Shown: positions 46,124-57,300, numbered from the stretch's first letter. The stretch: 64,000 nucleotides of DNA from Moniliophthora roreri (GCA_001466705.2 LATX02000192.1:248001-312000), one strand, 5' to 3'. Program-made: numbers and translations. The notes: generated by a model from the letters alone, not told the origin.

Positions 46124-47263
46124 TGGTCTGGATTGGGATACCTTGATCGGTGAAGGCCTTTTGTGCCGCTGATTCCCTCATGTGTTTAGACGTCAATACG
46201 TACTGTTTATTGAATTATTCGTTATTAACTTGAACATGATCGCTCCCTTCCTCTGTTCCAGGCATATTTGCTCCCCACACAAGTCCACACCGACTATTAC
46301 CTCTGGGCCCACTATCCCGAACGCCAGTGTCACTGTGTCACTCAGGCCCTAGGCTTCAGTATTCAATATTTATAACGCTTATCTAGGCAAGTGCGAGCGT
46401 CGTATTGTCTACAGTGACTGGTGAAGGACATTCTTGGAATTTGTCAATTTGAATAAGTGATTCCTGGGCCCTGAATGCACGTCCTAACGTTTTACCAGTT
46501 ATCATTGTGCAGCCTAGCGAATCCGAAAGTGAAATGTCCAACTTTGATGAGAAGGAAGGTTGGATAACGTACTATATTGTAACACCACAGACGACCATCG
46601 TACGAAGTGGCATTTCGGATGTGATAGTACGAACGCTTTCAATGACATGTATGACTTTTACCAAACTGAAATGAGACGTAAGGAAACGATAACAACATGA
46701 ATCGGGTCGTGACTCACAGTAATCTGCTTGCCCGAATGTCCGAATTCCAAGTCGAGTAGAGTGAAAGACGAAGAAGGTTCGAACGTCAAATCCGAGGTTT
46801 TCATGGTTGACAGTCCTTCAGAGTTCAGGAATCAGGATACGGATATGGTGGAGATGTATTCGTTATCTTCATTCCGAATGTGCCAAGGTCCAGTGCAAGG
46901 AGAAGTCCCAAATCGGAGTCCTGGAGGTAAATAGTGCGCATTAGTGATGTCCATAATGTAGAGCAAAGGAAACGAGATGCACCGATTTACGTATTGTTTT
47001 TCTCAAATTCAAACTCCTGCTCACTCTCCTCTTCCAGAATTCCAGCTCTGAGGACCATTGCAGCGACGGTGGGCACTCTTTAGGCTTTGAACCTACGCCT
47101 ATGCCTATTTCTGATTTTGATAAGGGTTTCCTTGAAGTGAGTCTGAGGATTCTGAGGTAGAGACACTCGAAGAACGAAATAGCACTGGGTGAATTGAGGC
47201 CGTCGTCGTTGGCAGTGATTGTTAAGGAAAAGGAACCAGTTACGGCCATCGGGGACAAGCAGC
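46124..47263. other. Intergenic; possible unplaced 5' exon of the kinase gene
   Basis: A plus-strand ORF at 46728-46934 (MPECPNSKSSRVKDEEG) ends near a possible GT donor and could be an upstream exon of the kinase, but nothing fixes the join. Related runs around ATGTC..AA.TTC (near 45445, 46535 and 46738) suggest a small local repeat. Confidence 0.35.
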
Positions 47264-49080
47264 ATGATAACGTCATTGGTCAAACACGTCTTCTCCGTGA
47301 ACCTGCGAGTCCAATCCAACACTTCGAGAGCCAGAACTTCATTTAGGCTCAGGCAAAGCATGCAGGAGAAGGGGGGATATGACACCGTAGAAGACCTACA
47401 AGCAGTTTTGGCGCTCCATAACGCTAGGGATATCTTCTTATCTCTCGATGCCAGTCGTGTACTTTATGTCGTAGAGCTACTTCAGTCGGTGAGTGGAGTC
47501 CGTTCTTATCACTCAGGCTTGAGACAAGGCACTCCACTCACTTAGTCAACTCCGGCTAGCAACTTGCATCATTATCCAGCCACCGTGATCGAGATTATCG
47601 CAAACGCTGCCTGAAGTGTCTTCGTGCACTAGTCAGGAAGCACCATGTTTTGCCTCCATCTTTGTTCATCGAGGACGTTACTCGGGAAGGGACACATCCC
47701 CTAAGAGGAGGCGGGTTCTCTGTGCGTCAATATTACTTAGACCCTCCAATACTGAACCTAACACCATTTAATGTTCAGGATATTTGGATGGGCTCGCTTG
47801 ATAAGCAGCCAGTTTGCTTGAAAGTGATGCGAATTCACCTCGAGATGGACGAACAAAAGAGAGATAATGTTATCAAGGTGAACATTCAATGTGGAATTTT
47901 TCAATGGCTCGGTTCTGACCCTTGAAGTTTAGGCTTTCTGTGAAGAAGCACTAGTATGGAAGCAGCTCAATCACGCAAATATACTCCCGCTTTTAGGTGT
48001 CAACACAGAGTTATTTTCACCTGCTTTCTGTCTCATTTCCCCGTGGATGGCAAACGGTGATATAATCAGCTTTTTAAGGGAAAACCCAGAGCATGATCGT
48101 TTGAGAGCGGTATGTGAGATCTCCCATTCTCGTCGACCAGGTCCTTCACCAAATGCGCAGGTACTCGAAATCGCTTCGGGTCTGGCGTACCTACATTCAA
48201 TGGAACCAATGGTCATCCATGGTGATGTAAAGGGTGTGAGTGAATACGATTCCGATTCCTGCTTTCTCTGGCATGAAGTTGCAGGCCAACATCCTTGTAG
48301 ATAATCAGTATAGCTGTCGTTTAGCTGATTTCGGTCTGGCTACGATCAAAGAGACTCAGCGCATTGATAGTACGAGCAACGGTGCACCTAAGGGCACTTG
48401 TCGATGGATGGCACCAGAAATTTTCGTTTCTGAGGTCAACAGCGTGGCGAACAGCTCGTCTAGCGATGTCTATGCACTTGCGTGTACTATTTTCGAAGTA
48501 CGTCTGCCGTTTTATGAATGTTTATCTCTTTGTAACAGTCAGCCTGGTACGGTAGATCATGACGGGGAAGCCACCATTCGCGGAGTTGACGGACGCTGCT
48601 GTCATGTTCAGAGTCATCAACAGAGAACGACCTCCAAAGCCGACTGATGGCTGGTGTCCTGACGATATATGGGCTCTGGTCGAGCGATGCTGGTCGCAGG
48701 ATCCAACTAAAAGACCACATACCATCCAGATTAAACGACGTCTTCAAAAGGCGGTGTCAGGCGCTGCGGCGATTGTCCGAACAGACCAAGAAATCGCTGC
48801 GGAATCGCCAGTATCTGTTTTGACTCGCATGGGTCAGGGGACTAGCAGGGTGTCGCAGCGGTCGGTAACGTTGAGCTTGAGATTGAAAGCATTCAAATGT
48901 CCCCAGTCGAGCTGTAACAAAGGCTACCAGCATGCGCACGGTAAGCGCTCAGAGTTGTTCCTAGTCGTATGAATATTATTATTGATGATCGCGACAGATA
49001 AGGATACTGCGGTGCTTGAAAAACAATACCTGACCCTTAATCGCCAACACAATCGTGGCAGAAGTTGGACGCCAGCTTGA
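47264..49080 (+). CDS. TKL-type protein kinase (472 aa, all catalytic motifs present)
   Basis: Exons 47264-47488, 47560-47721, 47779-47877, 47933-48109, 48161-48235, 48285-48497, 48556-48940, 48998-49080; all GT-AG and 1419 nt in frame. Catalytic parts: Gly-rich loop GGGFSDIW (about 125-132), lysine in VCLKVM (144), catalytic loop HGDVKGANIL (Asp243), DFG (261-263), MAPE (about 289-291) and the final RCWSQDPTKRPH. HGDVKG instead of HRD and the WxxDPxxRP ending are typical of the tyrosine-kinase-like Ser/Thr kinases expanded in Agaricomycetes. The N-terminal about 120 residues are helical without a known domain; the start could be further upstream. The C-terminal tail has a Cys/His cluster (CPQSSCNKGYQHAH). 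Confidence 0.85.
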
Positions 49081-50019
49081 TGCTTGCGTGCCAAGGCTGA
49101 AAATTGGTATCAGATTCACGAACTGGGGCAGCTTGCATTCAGAGCCATCGGATGAAGGCGAACAGGGTCATACGTGCTATGAGGAGTATGGGGGTTGTAA
49201 TTAGTAAAGGGTAGCCAAATCGTAGCCTATGGTAACGTTCGTGGTTGAGTTAATTTGTATTTTCATCCCTGTAACCATAGGATCAGCAATGCCAATCGAG
49301 AAACGGCGTGGACCTCGAAGAATTTCGAGCAGCGGCAACGACCTTTACGAGGACTCGCCGGGGTTTCGGTCGGTTTGTGTTCTCCCGTTTCAATCTCGGA
49401 GCCATGTTCACTGAGGTGATATTGTTAGATATACATCTTGCTGCGCGTGAGCCGCTTTCATCGATAACCTAGATCGACGCGTAGATGTAGGTTCATTTCG
49501 TACCGTTTTTCGCGCCACATCTAACCCTTGTCCTTGATGTAGATATTTGACATGCAGTGTTTCGGAGAAAGGAGTTTTGATGAGGTCGGGACCTATGATA
49601 TTGGTAAGTACACTCACGTACTATTGCCAATAACGTCGGTACTAATACCGTTGTTTCTACAAGGGTTGCGTTACGTTGCGACGGATGAAGGACTGGGAGG
49701 AATCAGGAAAACGGGGAATGCGGTTTCTTGCTTCCTGTATTCAAGATTATTTGGAAAAAGTCTATTCAGTTCTGTAAACCTTTGACGGATACTCTCTTCG
49801 TGCCCCTCTACTCACAATTGCCCGATCACGACGATAGATAATAATTAAACTCGACAAAAATCCCAATAAATTATCCATCTAATTGAAACTTGGACGCATA
49901 TCACCTGGACACTGCCCCAGCTCCATCATTCCAGCCAAGATTCCAGCTCAACGTCCCGACCACGAGAACCCAGGAGAAAGCAATGCGAAAACATCCTTAA
50001 ATATAATAAATATAGTGTG
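49081..50019. other. Mostly non-coding; one possible small secreted peptide
   Basis: Except for the ORF at 49229-49414 (separate entry), only short overlapping ORFs are found. Confidence 0.4.
49229..49414 (+). CDS. Possible small secreted peptide, 61 aa
   Basis: ATG-started ORF with a hydrophobic leader-like start (TFVVELICIFIPVTIGSA) followed by IEKRRGPRR, where Lys-Arg could be a Kex2-type processing site. The remaining sequence is Ser/Gly-rich. No C-terminal CaaX box is present, so it is not a mating pheromone precursor. Chance is a real alternative for an ORF of this size. Confidence 0.25.
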   Translation: MVTFVVELICIFIPVTIGSAMPIEKRRGPRRISSSGNDLYEDSPGFRSVCVLPFQSRSHVH

Positions 50020-50142
50020 CTATTGATTTTTTTTACTCAAACTTGAGATGTTACCACCGCCACACGGGAGAGTCTTCGCCTTCCAGTGCCGTCGAAGGTC
50101 GCTTTTCGAACTGAAACTCCTTCTGCATTTCTGGCAAACATA
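50020..50142 (-). pseudogene. 3' part of a zinc-finger gene, severed by a TIR element
   Basis: From the TA at 50141-50142 the minus strand reads YVCQKCRRSFSSKSDLRRHW and then KAKTLPC, ending in TAG at 50020. C-x2-C-x12-H-x7-C is a zinc-finger pattern. The frame and the sequence continue directly from GLKP at 52470 on the far side of the inserted block, so this is the second finger of the gene whose first part lies at 52470-53040. Confidence 0.75.
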
Positions 50143-50829
50143 CATCAGTGAAATGGACACCTAAATATATTGGAATAAAATGAGTGAAATACATTATAAT
50201 GGCCAAAATACATTATAATCATTATGGTGTATTTTAATGTAATATAATTGTTGTTCCTTTATTTTAATGGATTAAAATGAAGCAAAATGGTTATAATGTA
50301 TTCTGGCTATTATGGTGTATTTCAGCCATTATAATGCATCGGCCCCACCTGGGGGTCGGGGACAAAAAGAAATAATCTTTATTTGTTGCAACCCCCATGA
50401 GTCGAACCCTTGACGTCAAGGTTGATTAATCAGCAACCTTGGCAGCCGCCGGGCACTCAAGACCACTGTACCACACTATGCTTATCAGCACACATAGTGC
50501 AATATATCCCCTTACTCAAAAGACCTATCTTCCTTACTGTTTCTATTGATCAAATCCCCAACCAAAAGCTTCCCTTCACTTTATAGAGTCCTCTCCCTGT
50601 CCTCTGGAAGGCATAAAAATGCACTGTTTTGATTGCCTCTGTTACAATCTATTTTACTACATTATAATAACTCTGTCTCATTTTATTGCATTTTAATATA
50701 CTATAATAATACTATCCCATTTTATTGCATTTTAATGTACTATAATAATACCATTCCATTTTATTGTATTTTAATGGATTATAATAACACCAGTCTCATT
50801 TTAATGCATTTTAATGTATTGTAATAGCA
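50141..50829 (+). mobile_element. TIR element, copy 1 (left part, ends at a single N)
   Basis: Begins TACATCAGTGAAATGGACAC inside the zinc-finger gene, with TA as target. Identical layout to the complete copy at 51185-51990: a (T/A)-rich body with repeated CATTTTAATG-type units and a tRNA-like segment. It stops at the N at 50830; its missing right end is very likely copy 3. Confidence 0.75.
50384..50478 (-). other. tRNA-like segment inside TIR element copy 1
   Basis: On the minus strand, TGGTACAGTGGTC (A-box-like, 50461-50473) is followed about 55 nt later by GGTTCGACTC (50399-50408), an exact match to the core of the RNA polymerase III B box. Arms beyond the T-loop do not pair well, so it is not called as a functional tRNA. 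Confidence 0.5.
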
Positions 50830-50917
50830 NCTGAACCCATACTCCCTCTTAACCCATACTTTGGCCTGGGAACCGAGGGGTATGGTTTAAGAGGGAGTTG
50901 ACTGTACTTGATATGAC

Positions 50918-50995
50918 AGGGGGGAGGCGGGCTTTGGTTCTGGAACACTGGGACGGTTGGTTGGTTGCCTGATGGCTGGCTTAAAAAAATTTTGA
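50918..50995 (+). repeat. Fragment related to the ends of the insertion at 29802-30709
   Basis: CAGGGGGGAGGCGGGC followed by ACGGTTGGTTGGTT and TTAAAAAAATTTT parallels CAAGGGGGGAGCAGAC, CCGGTTGGTTGGTT and TTAAAAATTTTT at 29802-29880. It indicates another, truncated member of that element family within the inserted contig. Confidence 0.45.
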
Positions 50996-51184
50996 GCCAA
51001 TTTTTTTTCAAACTTTGAACACTTTCTCAGTAACCAAAGGTTCTTTTATGACCACCTTCATAGCAGAAAGACTCAAATTTGCTCCTATATGCCTTTTGGA
51101 TGCTGGTCCAGATCAGTTTCCTGCCCACCCATGGTCCTTGGGGCTCACTCACAGGTATTTTAAGGGTTTGTGGTGGTTTGGCTG

Positions 51185-51990
51185 TACATCAGCGAAATGG
51201 ACACCTAAATATATTGGAATAAAATGAGTGAAATATGTTATAATGGCCAAAATACATTATAATCATTATGGTTTATTTTAATGTAATATAATTGTTGTTC
51301 CTTTATTTTAATAGATTAAAATGAAGCAAAATGGTTATAATGTATTCTGGCTATTATAATGTATTTTGGCTATTATAATGTATTTCAGCCATTATAATGC
51401 ATTGGCCCCACCTGGGGGTCGGGGACAAAAAGAAATACTATTTATTTGTTGCAACCTCCGTGAGTCGAACCCTCGACCTCAAGGTGGATTAGTCAGCAAT
51501 CCTTGGCAGTCGCGGGGTGCTCAAGACCACTGTACCACAGTGCCATATACTTACCACCACGCATAGTGCAATATATCCCCTTACTCAAAAGACCTATCTC
51601 CACCCCCTTGCTGTTTCTATTGATCAAATCCCCAACCAAAAGCTTCCCTTCACTTTATAGAGTCCTCTCCCTGTCCTCTGGAAGGCATAAAAATGCACTG
51701 TTTTGATTGCCTCTGTTACAATCTATTTTACTACATTATAATAACTCTGTCTCATTTTATTGCATTTTAATACACTATAATAATACCATCCCATTTTATT
51801 GCATTTTAATGTACTATAATAATACCATCCCATTTTATTGTATTTTAATGGATTATAATAACACCAGTCTCATTTTAATGCATTTTAATGTATTGTAATA
51901 GCATTGCTTGATTTTAATCTATTACAATGGACTAAAATCAGCAAAATACATTATAATTTATTATATTTAGGTGTCCATTTTGCTGATGTA
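51185..51990 (+). mobile_element. Complete TIR element, 806 bp, TA-flanked (Tc1/mariner-type MITE)
   Basis: Starts TACATCAGCGAAATGGACAC and ends GTGTCCATTTTGCTGATGTA, inverted repeats of about 29 bp counting the outer TA. TA on each side is the target duplication typical of Tc1/mariner elements. The body has no transposase; it contains AT-rich units built on CATTTTAATG and TATAATAATAC and a tRNA-like segment. A dead Tc1-type transposase occurs at 57301-58317, but no matching ends link the two. Confidence 0.85.
51447..51545 (-). other. tRNA-like segment inside TIR element copy 2
   Basis: Same arrangement as in copy 1: A-box-like TGGTACAGTGGTC at 51525-51537 and B-box core GGTTCGACTC at 51462-51471 on the minus strand, about 54 nt apart. 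Confidence 0.5.
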
Positions 51991-52270
51991 TAGGACTGGG
52001 AGTTCTCCATAATAGGGTTACATTATATGCCTTCTTGAACCAACTTACACCCTGGATACACATACTATCCTTAGACCTTAGCAGATATCAATCCCTAGAG
52101 ATTTGCAGTTGCTTGCTTGGGCTCCTGTATCTAGAATATAATGTAGATGAACCTTACAAACAGTTTGAAACATTCTACTGCAGACTTTGGTATATTGTGC
52201 TTGCACTTCGCTAAATCTAGCTAATGTGAAGGGGGAAGAGGACCAGCACTAGTCAGGCACTTGCTACTTA

Positions 52271-52469
52271 GTGCCGGTGNCATTTTAATGTACTATAATA
52301 ATACCATTCCATTTTATTGTATTTTAATGGATTATAATAACACCAGTCTCATTTTAATGCATTTTAATGTATTGTAATAGCATTGCTTGATTTTAATCTA
52401 TTACAATGGACTAAAATCAGCAAAATACATTATAATTTATTATATTTAGGTGTCCATTTTGCTGATGTA
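52271..52469 (+). mobile_element. TIR element, copy 3 (right part, begins at a single N)
   Basis: Begins right after the N at 52270 inside the AT-rich body and ends GTCCATTTTGCTGATGTA at 52469, directly against the zinc-finger gene. Together with copy 1 it makes one complete element. Confidence 0.75.
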
Positions 52470-53040
52470 AGGCTTGAGTCCTTCATGCAATCAAAGATGA
52501 TCTAAGTAATGCAATGAGAAATCATAGATAGGAAGCTATAGAGAAGACCTTACATCTGAGGTTGTGTCTCTGAGTGAACACACCCTTGCACCCTGGGATG
52601 GTGCAAAAGTACCTTTTGCCAGACTTTGGAATTTGAGCTGCAACTTGTGTGTCCGCTTGCAGATGTTGAAGACCAGAGGTGGTGGATACGGAGCTCTGAG
52701 CAAGCTGGGCCTGCCACAAGCTGGAGCTCGGCCCCTCATTTTGAAAAGTACCCATAGGCCAAGTGCTAGCTTGGGCCACTGTTGCATCCTCTATGCCACC
52801 TGACTCAGACACTTCAGAATGCTCTCTGATTGGTTTCGGTGTCAATGCTGTAGTAGTATTAGAGGTATGCAGAAGTGTCCATAATGCTGATTCTGAGCTT
52901 TTTACAGCATTGTCCCACCTTTGGCTATTGATTATGATGTTCCTTGAATTGAGCTCAGACTGCAAGGAGTTCTGGTTGAAATTTAGACACCCAGTGTCTT
53001 GATGGTTGTAACCACTGCTATACAGAAGCCTTGGAATCAA
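52470..53040 (-). pseudogene. 5' part of the split C2H2-type zinc-finger gene
   Basis: Minus-strand ORF 52522-53040 is Ser/Gln/Asn-rich, as in transcription factors, and ends with the first finger GKRYFCTIPGCKGVFTQRHNL. A GT-AG intron (52504-52554 approximately) then leads to the rest of that finger, HL-stop-LHEGLKP, where a TGA stands in place of the expected Arg. The element follows at once. No ATG opens the frame; TAA lies just upstream of 53040, although plausible protein (GYSYSQPPVQPEP) continues upstream to about 53230 in another frame. The gene is therefore disrupted by insertion, nonsense mutation and probably a frameshift. Confidence 0.7.
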
Positions 53041-53239
53041 GCGCTCTATTTAGCAATGCGACTGAGGAAGAGTAACATTTATCAACACACTTTGTTGCAG
53101 GCTCAGGCTGCACTGGTGGCTGAGAATAGCTATAACCAAGAGGTGCATAATAGTGGCTTTTACACCCTGTTGGATAATTTTCCCAGCAATGGAAGCAACC
53201 TAAATAAATTTCACATTACAGTCAATTGGTGCCAGAGAT

Positions 53240-53577
53240 GTTGATTATCAGAGTCACTCACTGAGTAAGATCTGGTTTGTAGTGTTCATTGGAGTTGACC
53301 TAAGATAATTGAGTGAGATATCTTTGTAAACCATTTAACCAAAAGAGACAAACATAATGATTCAATGAAGGGGGAGAGGCAAGTGGAGGGTACTACTGAG
53401 GACCTGGTCTGCATTGTAAGTCACTTTTTATAACACTGCCTAACTCGAAATAGCCAGATGGTGCTGTTAAATCACCCAGGTGCATTCCCAGTCAGACACC
53501 ATATGCTCAAATTACACTGGAAAATTTACTGTGTACCATTGTGAATGCAGCAAGTAATTCCTCTTGCTGATTAGAGT
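53240..53577. other. No gene seen; transposon-rich AT-rich DNA
   Basis: No ORF or repeat of note other than low CpG content. Confidence 0.35.
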
Positions 53578-53850
53578 CCAGCATATCTAGATTTGGAAGG
53601 TTTTGAGGAGCATGTTGATAGATCTGTAGATTCTGAAGGTTACACAAAATGGATCAGGGTCCAGCATATCTAGATTTGAAAGGTCTTGAGAAGTATGTTG
53701 ATAGATCTGTAGATTCTGAAGACAAACCTGAGGTTACACAAGATGGATCAGGGTCCAGCATATCTAGGTTTGGAAGGTCTCGAGAAGCACATTGATAGAT
53801 CTGTAGATTCTGATGACAAACTGGAGGTTACACAAGATGGATTAGGGCTG
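53578..53850 (+). repeat. Tandem repeat, about 100-bp units, roughly three copies
   Basis: Units run CAGCATATCTAG.TTTGGAAGG...GATAGATCTGTAGATTCTGA...GTTACACAA.ATGGAT. The last two units include an extra GACAAACCTGAG-type segment. On plus the units encode acidic repeats (SVDSEDKPEVTQDG), and the last leads into a hydrophobic stretch (ILIYTVAMVMAIVSILL), so this may be the end of a decayed repeat-containing membrane protein. Confidence 0.7.
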
Positions 53851-53959
53851 GATGCCATACTCATATATACAGTGGCGATGGTTATGGCTATTGTATCCAT
53901 ACTGTTGACCAAAAATCTTGAGCTCTATTGGATGGTAGACGGGACGGGTTGAACCTGTC

Positions 53960-54670
53960 CAAACCTGTACTGTACATGGCTGATACAGCCATATATATAG
54001 AAAGCTCTAATTAGTGGAAAGCAGAGAAAGTGGAGAAGCAATGCTAGACCAAATTGAGTGTGTGGACCACTTTGAAGCTTTGAGAGTCAGCTGATGGGAG
54101 TCTCCAAGACCTCCTTGCACCTTTTCAGGCACTTCCAAGGTCACTGAACAGACTGGAATCACACTTTTTGACTTGGAACCACATTATCAGCAACTCTTTT
54201 CCTCACAACAGGGCAAAAGGCACTTCCACTATTACCACTAGCTGTGAAGGCATTGTATCAGTCAAAGAAGTGAGTTTTTGGCAAAAAACACTGACAACCA
54301 TCAGCAAATCATGCATCTATTGAGCATATATTATTATCTATTTTGATTTATATCATGTAAGATAATGGGCCAAAATGATTTTAAGCAACGAGCATGGGAG
54401 AAAATGGAAGATCATAAGACTCAATTTTTTTCTGCCCTCTAAGACACAGAGAGAGGGGTCTATATGGTAGAGAAGACTTATTGGTTAAGGTTCTGACTGA
54501 TAAAGCAATCATGGGCAAAATGAATGATCACCCATTCTGCCCATGATCTTCTGTGATCACTAGTTGGGGTCTGTTTTCTGCCATTATCAAGGCCAAAATG
54601 GGTAATAATGTATGTTGGTCATAATAATCTATTTTGCTCATTTTCTGCCATAATTGTTAGGTGTTTGATT
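53960..54670. other. No gene recognised; repeat-derived
   Basis: AT-rich. Near 54270-54310 the minus strand resembles 57240-57290, just upstream of the Tc1 transposase (GTTTTTTGCCAAAA), so a fragment of that transposon family is present. Confidence 0.4.
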
Positions 54671-54678
54671 TGCTGATA

Positions 54679-55900
54679 AATCTGAAGCCACCTTGGTACA
54701 GTAATCATCTCCTGAGGAGCTATTCCATGATTACTGGCTAAATTATTTGTACAACAATTATGCTCTGTAAAAAGTATATTAGAGTGCTGTGAATGCTTGG
54801 GTAAGTATATAGTCCTCATCGGTACATTAATAGAGAAGTTCTGACCACGCTTCAGCCCATCCAAATCATTGCCTGTTCTGTAGTACTACTAAAATCTCAA
54901 AAAAGCGAATTTGGCTATAGTAATTCAGGAAAAAATAATACATCTATAAGCTTCTGTCCCCAACAAATAGACATATAGAGGATGTCCCAGCTATGAGGGA
55001 TAAGGTCCAGNCAGAACAGGCAATAATTTGGATGGGCTGAATCATGGTCAGAACTTCTCTATTGATGTACTGATGAGGACTATATACTTACCCAAGCATT
55101 CACAGCACTCTAATATACTTTTTACAGAGCATAATTGTTGTACAAATAATTTAGCCAGTAATCATGGGATAGCTCCTCAGGAGATGATCACTGTACCAAG
55201 GCGACTTCAGATTTGAGTTCAGCAACCCAAAAAAGGGTAGGGAGCAACCTTTGGGTATATCAATAGCATCATATTCAATGGGTGTTCAGAAAGCCTCAAA
55301 AAACCACTTGTATGTGGATATCTTCACAGGCAGTAATCCAGGCCTCATGAGACCATCAGAATCGAATTCAGAGCATCAAATAACATGGGAATGCACCCCA
55401 GGATTATCAGGATCTATACATTTCTCAGTCAGAAAAGCACACCATCTGTTAAATGCTTAAACATGATATGCACCCAATACTACCATTTACAATAAACTTG
55501 ACATACTCATATATCAAGCTATACTGCATGGATACACATGACCCAGGACTCATTTCCAATGTTATTTAATGCTCCAAATTCGATTCTGATGGTCCCATGA
55601 GGCCTGGATTACTGCCTGTGAAGATATCCACATACAAGTGGTTTTTTGAGGCTTTCTGAACACCCATTGAATATGATGCTATTGATATACCCAAAGGTTG
55701 CTCCCTACCCTTTTTTGGGTTGCTGAACTCGAATCTGAAGTCACCTTGGTACAGTANATTGCCTGTTCTGTAGTACTACTAAAATCTCAAAAAAGCGAAT
55801 TTGGCTATAGTAATTCAGGAAAAAATAATACATCTATAAGCTTCTGTCCCCAACAAATAGACATATAGAGGATGTCCCAGCTATGAGGGATAAGGTCCAG
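54679..55900. repeat. Nested inverted and direct repeats around two single-N joints
   Basis: 54679-54883 is repeated inverted at 55012-55216. 55190-55390 is repeated inverted at 55558-55756. 54868-55010 is repeated directly at 55758-55900 (143 bp each). The Ns at 55011 and 55757 fall exactly at repeat borders. The arrangement may be a long-palindrome transposon, a wrongly oriented contig, or both; an ORF in the first arm (minus 54619-54864) and its inverted copy (plus 55028-55216) encode nearly the same peptide, of no known family. Confidence 0.75.
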
Positions 55901-56561
55901 CATCAATAGATCTCATACAGTACCATCCATCATCCTATTTCAGGTTTTTTCAGTATTTTGCTCATATATACACCAATACTCAATTGAACTGGCTTCCAAA
56001 TCTATTTTCCCATATACTAGGACACTTAATCTGCATTATTCACCCCTTAGGACATCCATATAACCACCATAAGGCATCTACCAGATTGCATAAAGTTAAA
56101 ATGTCCATATTCTGCATATACAGACTATTGATCTAGTATTACTGTACCCAAATCATCAGGGATTTGTATTTCAGAGTAGGAATGGGCTTTATAAGTATAT
56201 AAGACTATAAAGGTGAAAGATTGGTCATCAGGAAAATTCATATAAATAGTACTAATAGCATATCCTGCATGTACAGGTTGTTTATCTATTTATTGTGCTA
56301 CTTTTAACATGATCATGCCTTCAAAATCACAGAAAAGCCATTCTATAATATAACAGAACATACTGATCCAAATTACCTATATTACAGCCTCTCCAGCATG
56401 CTCCAATATAGTTCAGTATGTATCTAGTAGTGCATATTACAGCATTACTATACCAAATAATGTCAGATAACATTATTTTTAGTACCATTATATAGCTCCA
56501 GCTAAGGCAAGTAGAAATATATATAACTTACATAATGCTTCTAAAGTATTCTCACACACAC
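55901..56561. other. No gene seen
   Basis: Strongly AT-rich DNA without ORFs or recognised repeats. Confidence 0.4.
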
Positions 56562-57177
56562 TACGGACAAAAGGTCCTTTTGGAGATTACTAAAATATTT
56601 GAGAAATATTGCTAAAAACTAATACATTCTTCTGGGCAATATTTGCTCTAAACTTATTGTAAATTATTCTATATTAATAAAACATTTCCTTAATGCAATA
56701 TTATAGAAATATATACTATATTATTTACACTGAAAATAGTATTAAAATGTGCCCAAGTTATTGTGTTTTTCTGTACATCAAAAGTGTGTGAAATCCTGAC
56801 CAAATTGGGCCAAAAATCCGGATTTTTTTGTTCTGGGAAAACAGAAGTAAAACTTAATCAAATTACCATATGCCAATTTAGTACATCTAAAACAATTGCA
56901 AAACAGTAGGAAAAAACAAAACTTTAACATATAAAATATTTGTGCTAAATGTGCCTAAAAACTAATGGAATATTTGATAATTCCCTCTTAGCTAAAATTA
57001 ATAGGAAAGTATCAAGATTTTAATCTAATTTTTATAAAATTTGGACAAAAAAAGTATAAAAGCAAAGCATATAATTTTAAGACTGTCTTTTTCATATCAA
57101 ATCTATCTGTATTATATAAACATTTTCAGTTGACTAAATTCTTTGGGAAACTATCTCAAAAGAACCCTTTGTCTGTA
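56562..57177. mobile_element. AT-rich TIR element of about 616 bp, TA-flanked
   Basis: TA-CGGACAAAAGGTCCTTTTG at the left and, inverted, AAAAGAACCCTTTGTCTG-TA at the right (57158-57177). About 24 bp of imperfect terminal inverted repeat and TA on both sides suggest a Tc1/mariner-type MITE. No coding sequence lies inside. Confidence 0.55.
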
Positions 57178-57300
57178 GTGACAGTTGCTAAAATGTGTCT
57201 CTTTTCTAAAAAAAAAAAGTTGTCAGTCTAGTTATCAGTTTTTTTTGCAAAACAATTTCTGACAGTTGTTGGTGTTTTTTGCCAAAAGGTACCTGCTACA

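Noticed and set aside
49229..49414. Mating pheromone precursor
   Set aside because: The C terminus (SHVH) is not a CaaX farnesylation motif.
51447..51545. Functional tRNA gene
   Set aside because: The B-box core matches, but the T-stem and acceptor stem do not pair and the segment is repeated within a transposon, so it was kept only as tRNA-like.
50141..52469. CRISPR-like array in the repeated CATTTTAATG units
   Set aside because: The units are irregular, AT-rich and inside a TIR element of a fungal genome; there are no constant repeats with unique spacers.
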